This document shows positions 35,960 through 43,382 of a DNA stretch of 64,000 nucleotides, one piece after another; the first letter of the stretch is position 1, and every line of letters begins with the position of its first letter. The position numbers and the translations under genes are program-made. The notes below the pieces were generated by a model. That model worked only from the letters and a program-made list of their open reading frames with translations. It ran no database searches and was not told where the DNA came from. The stretch comes from Candidatus Electrothrix scaldis. GTDB lineage: Bacteria > Desulfobacterota > Desulfobulbia > Desulfobulbales > Desulfobulbaceae. The DNA lies in the NCBI GenBank assembly GCA_033584155.1, contig CP138355.1, positions 4,677,501 through 4,741,500 of the forward strand. The letters are read 5' to 3'.

Positions 35960-36715
35960 ATGAAGAAACTCCTCTTACATATCCCGCTTTATTTTATTTG
36001 CTTCTTACCAAAAAACTCCGGTGCATTTTCCCCTTGGGAAAAATATCAGCAAGAAATGGGGTGCCAACAGCAACTGCAACAACAAAAGCAGATGCAACAG
36101 GAGCAAAAAAAAAGACTTATAACAATAAGGCCAAAGAGGAAAAAGAGAGCTATTACCAGAAAGAAAGCCATAGAACCCTCTTTATCCAGCACTACCATCC
36201 AGCCCCCCCCCATAGCTACCACTGACACACCAGCTCCTCCGGCGCCTTTGCCAATTGCTAAAGTCCCGGGTAGTCCCATACATCCTCCTATCCACAAACC
36301 ATCGTTTCCCCCATCAATTAGCTCTCCTCCAATAAAACGGGTACCTGTTATTAATAGGCCACCAGTAATTGTTTCCCCACCAAATCCTTCCCCCCCCGCA
36401 GTTACCTATATCAAAAAGGGCACTCGCCCCCCTCTCCCTTCCCAAGAGCGCTCCCTCCAATCTCCAAGGAGGAATAACCCCGAACTTAACAGGATAAAAG
36501 CCAAGATGAGCCCTGAAGATTTCAAAAAAATAAGAGATCTACAAGTTCTTTCGGAACCTATGAACCCTGTTGCATGGATCAATGATACTTCAGGACAATT
36601 TTTTGAAGTAACCTTTTATGCTTTTCCAAGTAGGAATAAAAAATGCCGAGAATACTCCATTCGCTTTAAGGGGCGCAATGGAGAAGAGCTACGAGCCCAA
36701 GAAAGCTGTTTATGA
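35960..36715 (+). CDS. Exported Gln- and Pro-rich protein, unknown
   Basis: 251 residues. Signal peptide-like start MKKLLLHIPLYFICFLPKNS, then a Gln-rich stretch (QQQLQQQKQMQQEQ), a basic stretch, and ~100 residues of Pro-rich repeats (PPIATTDTPAPPAPLP; SPPNPSPP). The C-terminal ~70 residues look globular, with two Cys (CREYS and the terminal CL). The Pro-rich part suggests a periplasm-spanning linker as in TonB-like proteins, though there is no TonB C-terminal motif. Function unknown. Confidence 0.65.
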   Translation: MKKLLLHIPLYFICFLPKNSGAFSPWEKYQQEMGCQQQLQQQKQMQQEQKKRLITIRPKRKKRAITRKKAIEPSLSSTTIQPPPIATTDTPAPPAPLPIAKVPGSPIHPPIHKPSFPPSISSPPIKRVPVINRPPVIVSPPNPSPPAVTYIKKGTRPPLPSQERSLQSPRRNNPELNRIKAKMSPEDFKKIRDLQVLSEPMNPVAWINDTSGQFFEVTFYAFPSRNKKCREYSIRFKGRNGEELRAQESCL

Positions 36716-36721
36716 CTCTGC

Positions 36722-36967
36722 ATGGCAGACCAATCACAATTTTCTTACAAAGAACTTCATCCCCATTTATCACCTATCAGCACCTCCTCTCTGAAAACTG
36801 TTGCGCATCCTCTTGGAACGCAGAGAGGATGCTTTAAGGCTCTGGATCAACTCACCCAGGAAGAGCAGCTGACCTATGCCGATGGTGGCTACAGCTTTAT
36901 GGTCGCCCTGTACCGCCGCTGGATTTCCTGGTATTATCCACCGGAACGGTTCAGAGAAAGCCTGTAG
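36722..36967 (+). CDS. Small hypothetical protein
   Basis: 81 residues, 6 nt after the previous stop. Contains an aromatic stretch MVALYRRWISWYYPPERFRE at the end. No ribosome site worth naming and no family recognised; codon use is closer to the core genes than to the AT-rich block before it. It could be a remnant of a larger gene. Confidence 0.35.
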   Translation: MADQSQFSYKELHPHLSPISTSSLKTVAHPLGTQRGCFKALDQLTQEEQLTYADGGYSFMVALYRRWISWYYPPERFRESL

Positions 36968-37233
36968 AAGACTGTTCCAAGCACCCCCCTCACCCCGCAA
37001 TGTAGCAAAACAAACATTATAATCACGCTTCCCTTTAAGTAGCTTTTCTCACAAAATGCCACCATTTCGTCTCCAAGATTCACTTTTGTTATGTTAATTT
37101 TTCCAAAGAGTTATAATATTTTTCTTTACTTTTTACAATAAGCCCCTCGTTCTCTTTTATGCTACAGTGTTCTCGAAACACCCAGCCTAAGGGCTGAAAA
37201 GAACAACTTTACGAAGGACTCGAGAAGAAAAGA

Positions 37234-38556
37234 ATGGAAGATCAATTCAAGAAAGAACCGATTCAAGCCTGGATTACAACCTTTGCTGGCGTGGCAATCA
37301 ATATGTGCCTCGGCATCCTCTATGCCTGGAGCATGTGGTCCGCAGCCCTGGCCAATACAGACAAAGCTGGCCACCCCATGACCGGAATCAACGAGGGCTG
37401 GATCTACCTGACCAATGGCCAGGCAGCAACCCCCTTTTCCATAAGCATGGTTATCTTTGCCCTGATGATGATCCCCGGTGGACGAATTCAGGACAAGATC
37501 AGCCCCAGATTCGGCGCCACTGTTGGCGGCCTGTTTCTTGGTCTTGGCTGCATCGTTGCCGGACTGCTGCAAAGCTATATCGGCCTGATTATAGGCTTTG
37601 GCATCCTCGGCGGCATCGGCATGGGAATTGGCTATGCCGCCCCAACCCCGGCAGCCTTAAAATGGTTTGGCGGCCATCGCAAGGGTCTGGTGGCTGGCTT
37701 GGTTGTGGGTGGCTACGGTGGTGCGGCCCTCTACATCAGCCCCCTGGCCAAACACCTGATAACAAACTACGGCATATCAAGCAGCTTTATTTACCTTGGC
37801 ATCTTTTTTGCCACCGTCATCACCATTGCCAGCCGCCTGCTCAAAACACCGGATGAGGTCTATCCTGATGGCTCTTATGTTCCCCCTGGACCGAAAGCTG
37901 GTCAAACAAAGAAAGTCGTCAACACCTCTGCCAAGCATGAGTGGCGGGCCGGAGAGATGCTGAAGACCTGGCAGTTCTACGTACTGACCTTCATGTTCAT
38001 ACTCACCACCCAGTCTGGCATGCTGATCATCGCCAATGCGGCCGGGATGCTGAAAAGCGCAGGTTCAAGCATTCCTTTTTTTGCAGAAAATGCCTGGATC
38101 CTGGTTGCCTTTGGCGGACTGGTCAATGCATCAGGTAGGGTGGGAACCGGTTATTATTCGGACAAACTGGGTAGAGCAAATGCATACACCTTTAACTGTA
38201 TCCTCTCCGCCCTCTGCCTTCTCTTGGTCCCCTTTGCTATGGGATCAGGTAGCATCTTGTTACTGTTCATCGTGGTGGGTAATGCCTACTGGCAATATGG
38301 TGGCGGGCTTTCTCTGATGCTGCTGTTCACTGGCGATTACTACGGCAGCAAGCACCTGGGCATAAATTACGGGCTCGTTTTTATCGGCTGGGGATTAGGA
38401 TTCTTCATGGCCAAGCTGGGCGGTATCATTAAAGACATGACCGGCAGCCTTGATTACGCCTTTTATATCTCAGCAGGCCTATTGGTGATCGGCGCAGTCC
38501 TGGCTCAGATCGTGAAAAGACCCCTCTGGGAAAAAGAACAATTGGCAGCTGCGTAA
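37234..38556 (+). CDS. OFA-family MFS transporter (oxalate/formate antiporter-like)
   Basis: 440 residues, 12 predicted helices. The N-terminal AWITTFAGVAINMCLGILYA and the GIGMGIGYAAPTPAALKWF segment are hallmarks of the OxlT/OFA family, which exchanges small carboxylates such as oxalate and formate. The substrate here is not known. No decarboxylase or formyl-CoA gene is near. The upstream region 36968-37233 holds no other gene; TTTAC repeats (37125-37136) are present but spaced by 2 nt. Confidence 0.9.
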   Translation: MEDQFKKEPIQAWITTFAGVAINMCLGILYAWSMWSAALANTDKAGHPMTGINEGWIYLTNGQAATPFSISMVIFALMMIPGGRIQDKISPRFGATVGGLFLGLGCIVAGLLQSYIGLIIGFGILGGIGMGIGYAAPTPAALKWFGGHRKGLVAGLVVGGYGGAALYISPLAKHLITNYGISSSFIYLGIFFATVITIASRLLKTPDEVYPDGSYVPPGPKAGQTKKVVNTSAKHEWRAGEMLKTWQFYVLTFMFILTTQSGMLIIANAAGMLKSAGSSIPFFAENAWILVAFGGLVNASGRVGTGYYSDKLGRANAYTFNCILSALCLLLVPFAMGSGSILLLFIVVGNAYWQYGGGLSLMLLFTGDYYGSKHLGINYGLVFIGWGLGFFMAKLGGIIKDMTGSLDYAFYISAGLLVIGAVLAQIVKRPLWEKEQLAAA

Positions 38557-38568
38557 AACAGCTCACCA

Positions 38569-38634
38569 TTCCTGAGAGCAATAGAGCATCAGCAGGAAAA
38601 ATCTCCCTTTTCCTCCCCTGATTGCTCTCAGGAA
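38569..38634 (+). terminator. Nested hairpin after the OFA transporter
   Basis: TTCCTGAGAGCAAT at 38569-38582 pairs perfectly with 38621-38634 (14 bp). The loop holds a second hairpin, AGGAAAA with TTTTCCT. The structure is followed by ACAAAAAAACAA, without a T tract, so it may be a terminator or an RNA-stabilising element. Confidence 0.6.
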
Positions 38635-38786
38635 AAACAAAAAAACAAGCACCTCAAAAGCATCATCTCCTTGCTTTTTTCCTCATCCCTGCCTCATCTT
38701 TTCTCAAGAAAATCATTTGCAAACAAGGAAAATTCAGCTAAAAAGTAATAATATCATTTTATCATTCATTCACTCGCTCAAGAGAC

Positions 38787-39773
38787 ATGAACAGATACCT
38801 CGGCCTTTTTTTTCTCATCTTGTTCCTTATCCCCCTTAAGGCCTTCGCCTCTTGGCAGGACCATGAGAATGCTCCGGCCCTGCCTGCCACGGAGCATATT
38901 CGCCCCAAGCATGTCTATGCATTAGCCAGCTTACTTACTGAGGAAATAGAGTCTGTTCGCTACCTCATGGGGATCACAAAAATCAATGATTCCTTACTCC
39001 AGGTGGTTGATGCCGAACCACGGGAGGTCTATTTCCAGGCCGTTAATCTGTATGGTAAAATCAACCGATTACACCATAACCTGACAGCCCGCTCCCTTGC
39101 AGATCACGACCTCCCCGCCATACAACAAAACATCCGACCTGCTGACGTCTGGGGAGTCCTCGCAGTCACCCTTGACCAGCTTGATGAAATAAAAGATGAA
39201 TACGGCATCTCCACCCACTCACCATTTCCAGACCTCAGGGAAAAAATTCTTCCTACAGATGTCTATCAATCCCTACTGGTAACCATCCGGCAAACCAACC
39301 AAATGCTGGAGGAGCGCCCCTACACCCATAGCGATGTCTACCAGGAGATCTCCACAGCCCTGTATTGCACCCTGAACATCTATAACAGTTTTCCCGGCAT
39401 GCCCATCCAAAAGCAGCCTGCGCTCCAGCCGGGCAAGACTGCCACAGATGTTTTCATCGAACTGATTTACACCTACCAGACCATTCGCAATATCATGCGG
39501 GCTTCCGGTCTAAAAACCCTGGAACTCTCTGCGACTCCGAGCCCGAACATCAAACCAGGAGATGTGTACGATCTGGCCGTCCTGATCACCTCAGAGCTCA
39601 AATTTCTTCACTCCAAGGTAGCCTTGCAAAAGACGCTCCATGATGCGGCCTACCCTGGCATCCAATTTCCCTCCCATGTTTTCCAACGCCTCACCTACCT
39701 GCATAAACATCTTCATGTCATCCAGGAGAAGATGCTCAAGCCCCCCCACAGGACCTGGGAGCAACAGCCATGA
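38787..39773 (+). CDS. Exported helical-repeat protein coupled to a diguanylate cyclase
   Basis: 328 residues. Signal peptide (YLGLFFLILFLIPLKAFA). The mature protein is built from about eight helical repeats of ~35-45 residues, each opening with a P-x-(D/H/E)-V-(Y/W/F) motif: RPKHVYALASLL, EPREVYFQAV, RPADVWGVLAVT, LPTDVYQSLLVT, HSDVYQEIST, TATDVFIELIYT, KPGDVYDLAVLI, FPSHVFQRLTYL. I know no family name for it. The stop overlaps the start of the following cyclase (ATGA), so it is probably a periplasmic partner or ligand-binding part of that sensor. Confidence 0.75.
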   Translation: MNRYLGLFFLILFLIPLKAFASWQDHENAPALPATEHIRPKHVYALASLLTEEIESVRYLMGITKINDSLLQVVDAEPREVYFQAVNLYGKINRLHHNLTARSLADHDLPAIQQNIRPADVWGVLAVTLDQLDEIKDEYGISTHSPFPDLREKILPTDVYQSLLVTIRQTNQMLEERPYTHSDVYQEISTALYCTLNIYNSFPGMPIQKQPALQPGKTATDVFIELIYTYQTIRNIMRASGLKTLELSATPSPNIKPGDVYDLAVLITSELKFLHSKVALQKTLHDAAYPGIQFPSHVFQRLTYLHKHLHVIQEKMLKPPHRTWEQQP

Positions 39774-41317
39774 GTCAGCAAGCGCCTATAAAATCCTTTA
39801 AAACGCAGCTCAAAAGAACCTATATCTTTATATCTATCCAGTTCTTTGTTACTATCTTTATTGGTATTATGACCCTGATCGGCATAAGCTATCTTGCCAA
39901 AGAACACCTCAAACAGGTAGGCCCCTTAGTAACAACAATTAATCAGCTCGTCAAAGGGGTCAGCGACACCATGCTCCTGCTTGATGAATGGATGCTGACC
40001 GGACCGAAAGAGAACAAAATTAAACGCGAGGAAATCTGGGACTCTATTATTTACCCCATCACCCGCCAATTACATGTACAGCTTAAAGACAACAACAACG
40101 ATAATATTTCCCTGCTGCAGGACCTCCAGCACCTCCAGACAGAGCAGTGGATCATCGAAGATATGGCCCATACCCAGGGCAATAATCAGGCATTGAACCT
40201 CTACTTAGTCGATATCAATGATATTGAACGAAAGATCCTGTCTGTCATCACCCAAATAATGCATGTGGTTTCCTCAGTGCATGGAGATAAACTCAAAGAC
40301 CCAAAAACCCTCTCCTTATTCAGCCATTCAGCAGACATCCGAGGTTCTTTTTCTCTTGCCAGTACCAATCTGCTCCAATTCATCCTCACCGGGGCGGAAG
40401 AGTGCGAGAAAAATTTCCAGAAGAATTTCGCCACCGCAAAAAATAGTCTGACAAACTTTAAACAATCCCACAATCTTTCCCAGGAAGAGATCAACATGGT
40501 CAACACCTTGATCACACTCTTTTCCCGCTATACATATCAAACAGAAAAAGCTATGCAGCTGCGCTATTCCCCGAAATGGAACCTGGCCATATATAATTAC
40601 ATCCATGTGCTTGAGCCGCTCCAGAAAAGGGTAACCAGCGAGCTCAACCTGATACTGGAGAACAAAACAGAAAAGCTCCGGGAATCATCGACCCGACTCA
40701 TGGAGGTCGGGCATCTGGTCATCCTGCTTTCTACCTTACTGGGAGCCTCAACCGCCTCTCTCCTCATTTTACGTGCCCGCCGGGACATCCGTCTCGCAGG
40801 TAGACTGGAAGAAAATATTCATAACCACACCAACCAATTGAAAGAGCTCTCCAGGACAGACCAGCTCACCAAGCTGTACAACCGCCGCGCCATGATTTCC
40901 ATTCTCAACCAGGAACTCAACACTGCGCTTATCAATAATACCCCCCTCTCCTTTGTCTACTTTGATGTTGATAAATTTAAACACATCAACGACACCCAGG
41001 GGCATATCGTGGGGGATCAAATCCTCCAGAAGGTAGCTCATGCCCTACGGACAAGTATCCGCAAATCAGACTTTCCCTGTCGATACGGAGGCGATGAATT
41101 TTGTATCATCCTTCCGGGCTGTATCCGTGAAAACGCCAAAAAGGTCTGTGATCAACTCATTACAGCGTTCCGCAAAGAAGCACCAGGGGTATCACTGAGC
41201 ATTGGTATCACTGAGGTATCCCCTTCAGAAAAGATAGAACCAGAGGAGCTGATTAAGCGGACAGATCAGAAGATGTATCTGGGGAAAAAGAAAAACGGCT
41301 TTCAGATTAACTGCTGA
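39770..41317 (+). CDS. Membrane diguanylate cyclase (GGDEF)
   Basis: 515 residues. Helix at ~22-42, a ~290-residue all-helical periplasmic sensor, helix at ~310-330, then a GGDEF domain: active site RYGGDEF around residue 440 and substrate motif KHINDTQGH. The inhibitory I-site RxxD is present (RKSD, five residues before GGDEF), so the enzyme should make c-di-GMP with product inhibition. Translationally coupled to the upstream helical-repeat protein. Its end overlaps the convergent M23-like gene by 11 nt. Confidence 0.93.
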   Translation: MSQQAPIKSFKTQLKRTYIFISIQFFVTIFIGIMTLIGISYLAKEHLKQVGPLVTTINQLVKGVSDTMLLLDEWMLTGPKENKIKREEIWDSIIYPITRQLHVQLKDNNNDNISLLQDLQHLQTEQWIIEDMAHTQGNNQALNLYLVDINDIERKILSVITQIMHVVSSVHGDKLKDPKTLSLFSHSADIRGSFSLASTNLLQFILTGAEECEKNFQKNFATAKNSLTNFKQSHNLSQEEINMVNTLITLFSRYTYQTEKAMQLRYSPKWNLAIYNYIHVLEPLQKRVTSELNLILENKTEKLRESSTRLMEVGHLVILLSTLLGASTASLLILRARRDIRLAGRLEENIHNHTNQLKELSRTDQLTKLYNRRAMISILNQELNTALINNTPLSFVYFDVDKFKHINDTQGHIVGDQILQKVAHALRTSIRKSDFPCRYGGDEFCIILPGCIRENAKKVCDQLITAFRKEAPGVSLSIGITEVSPSEKIEPEELIKRTDQKMYLGKKKNGFQINC

Positions 41318-41882
41318 GTTCCACCTCGCACTCTGCCAAAGGATCAACCAGAGTAATGTGCTCATGTTCATTGAGCATCTGCCAGCTGAGCTCCTGAGAA
41401 GGAAGATCCTTGGGGACCCAAGCGATAGTGAAATGGAGATGAACAGGCGCAGTGCTCTGTGCATATTCTTCCAGCAGAGCCACGGATTCGCCTGTCCCGA
41501 ACTCCTGGCCTCTATCAAGCCCCTCATTCGGCTGCACATGACCATAGACCGTATGCAACACTGCATCGTCCCGACAAAATTGCTCATGCCGGATATAGAC
41601 GGACCAATTAAGAAAATCCTGATGCAGCTGCACCGCCATCCCCGCAAAGAGCGTCGGGATGCGCAGGCCCGGATCAACCTGTTGTTTTCTCCCTTTCTTG
41701 TCCATATAATAGGCCAAGTCCACCCCTTCATGAGGGGTATGGCGCTTCTTTTGCTTTCCCCACCACAGCTGCTTATCTCCTAAGCAGGTACCGATGGGCC
41801 AAAACCAGAGGCGAAACGTCTCCTCCAGGGCAGGATTACAGCGAGTTAATCTCTCTGTGAACAGTAAAATCCAGGAACTCAT
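41307..41882 (-). CDS. M23/LytM-like peptidase-fold protein
   Basis: 191 residues. The zinc-site pattern of M23 metallopeptidases is visible: His51-x3-Asp55 in HEGVDLAY, His114 in VYGHVQP and His148-x-His150 in VHLHFTIAW. No signal peptide is evident, which is odd for a peptidoglycan hydrolase; a hydrophobic N-terminal stretch SSWILLFT is short. It could be a cytoplasmic or non-classical member. GGAGAAAG precedes the ATG. Confidence 0.65.
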   Translation of the reverse strand: MSSWILLFTERLTRCNPALEETFRLWFWPIGTCLGDKQLWWGKQKKRHTPHEGVDLAYYMDKKGRKQQVDPGLRIPTLFAGMAVQLHQDFLNWSVYIRHEQFCRDDAVLHTVYGHVQPNEGLDRGQEFGTGESVALLEEYAQSTAPVHLHFTIAWVPKDLPSQELSWQMLNEHEHITLVDPLAECEVELSS

Positions 41883-42051
41883 ATTTCTTTCTCCAACAAG
41901 AACGCAGGGGATCTATAAAAAAAACTTACAAGAATGTATACTATCTCGATTCCCCTTGACAGGGAAGCAAAACATGAGAAATATAGCGAACTATAAGCAA
42001 AAAAACATCGATAAATCCGATTGAATTATTACATTATAACTAGGGAGTATC

Positions 42052-43257
42052 ATGAAGAAGAAGGCTGCTAAATTTATAGTAAGTTTCTTACAGCTGGAGG
42101 CCTCCGGCGGTATCCTGCTGATGGTGGCTGCAACCTTGGCGATTATCTGTGCGAACCTACCTGGAATCCATCACATATATGAAGAGTTTTTTCACCTTCA
42201 CTTTTTTGGCTGGATTCCAGGTCTTGAAAAAATTCACCTTGACCTTTCACTCCATGAGATCATCAACGATGCCCTGATGGTCATCTTCTTTTTCCTGGTT
42301 GGCCTTGAGCTCAAACGTGAAATCCTGGAAGGAGAACTTTCTAATCCACGGAACGTTATGCTGCCCGTAGTCGGTGCCATCGGTGGTATGATCCTGCCAG
42401 CTATCATCTATGTCATATTGAACTGGGGCGATGCCCTGTCCATGCGTGGTTGGGCTGTTCCCACCGCAACCGATATCGCCTTTGCTCTGGGGGTCCTGAC
42501 CCTGCTCGGCTCACGGGTTCCCAATACCCTAAAGATCTTCCTGACCTCGCTGGCTATTTTTGACGATCTGGGCGCGGTTCTTATCATTGCTTTTTTCTAC
42601 ACCAGCAAGATAGCCTTGCTGCCCCTTGCGGTGGTTGCAGGTTGCGCCGCTATTCTCTGGGCAATGAACAAGGTCAATGTTGTCGAAAAGAAACCGTACC
42701 TTCTGGTTGGCATCGTGATGTGGTATGCCACCCTGCTCTCTGGTATTCACGCCACCATCTCAGGTGTTCTGCTGGCCATGTTCATCCCCCTGTTCAAGGA
42801 AAATCCCGAGGTCTCACCGCTCAAAAAACTTGAGCACCAGTTGCATCCCTGGGTGGTTTACAGCATTCTGCCGATCTTTGCCTTTGCCAACTCTGGCCTG
42901 CATATCCAAAGCACCGGTATAGAGCAGCTGCTCCATCCGGTCCCGGTAGGTATCGCTCTGGGTCTCTTTCTCGGCAAACAGCTGGGCGTCTTCGGACTCA
43001 GCTTTGTTGCTATCAAGATGAAAATCGCTCAATTACCGACAGGAGTAAATTTCAAAAAGCTTTACGGAGCCTCCATCCTCTGCGGTATAGGTTTCACCAT
43101 GAGCCTCTTTGTCGGCGGCTTGGCTTTTCATAAAAACGGCATGCAGGTCGACTTTGATGAACGCCTCGGCATCATCCTCGGTTCACTGATATCCGGTCTC
43201 GCTGGCTATTTTGTTTTACGCGTTTTCACCAAACCCGTCGCAAATTCAGACGCATAA
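42052..43257 (+). CDS. nhaA: Na+/H+ antiporter NhaA
   Basis: 401 residues, 11-12 helices. The essential Asp pair is Asp171-Asp172 in AIFDDLGAVLIIAFFYT; the family stretch GWAVPTATDIAFALGVL is present. Exchanges sodium for protons at alkaline pH or high salt, which fits a marine or brackish organism. TAGGGAG ribosome site. Monocistronic; followed by a hairpin with the end of the hybrid kinase. Confidence 0.97.
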   Translation: MKKKAAKFIVSFLQLEASGGILLMVAATLAIICANLPGIHHIYEEFFHLHFFGWIPGLEKIHLDLSLHEIINDALMVIFFFLVGLELKREILEGELSNPRNVMLPVVGAIGGMILPAIIYVILNWGDALSMRGWAVPTATDIAFALGVLTLLGSRVPNTLKIFLTSLAIFDDLGAVLIIAFFYTSKIALLPLAVVAGCAAILWAMNKVNVVEKKPYLLVGIVMWYATLLSGIHATISGVLLAMFIPLFKENPEVSPLKKLEHQLHPWVVYSILPIFAFANSGLHIQSTGIEQLLHPVPVGIALGLFLGKQLGVFGLSFVAIKMKIAQLPTGVNFKKLYGASILCGIGFTMSLFVGGLAFHKNGMQVDFDERLGIILGSLISGLAGYFVLRVFTKPVANSDA

Positions 43258-43342
43258 GCACCAATAAAACAGCAATAAACATTACTCTCACGCGATCTTC
43301 GGACGAGCCAACGTAACTGAACACAACTTGAGCATAATCAGA

Positions 43343-43382
43343 GTGCTGGATCAGGAACATCTTATTTTTCCTGATCCAGCAC
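43343..43382. terminator. 15-bp hairpin between nhaA and the hybrid kinase
   Basis: GTGCTGGATCAGGAA at 43343-43357 pairs perfectly with 43368-43382. The right arm encodes the last codons of the convergent kinase gene. Likely shared stop signal; no T tract on either side. Confidence 0.65.

Noticed and set aside
37125-37136. Third CpxR-like box before the OFA transporter
   Set aside because: TTTAC repeats here are spaced by 2 nt in an AT-rich stretch, so chance is likely.
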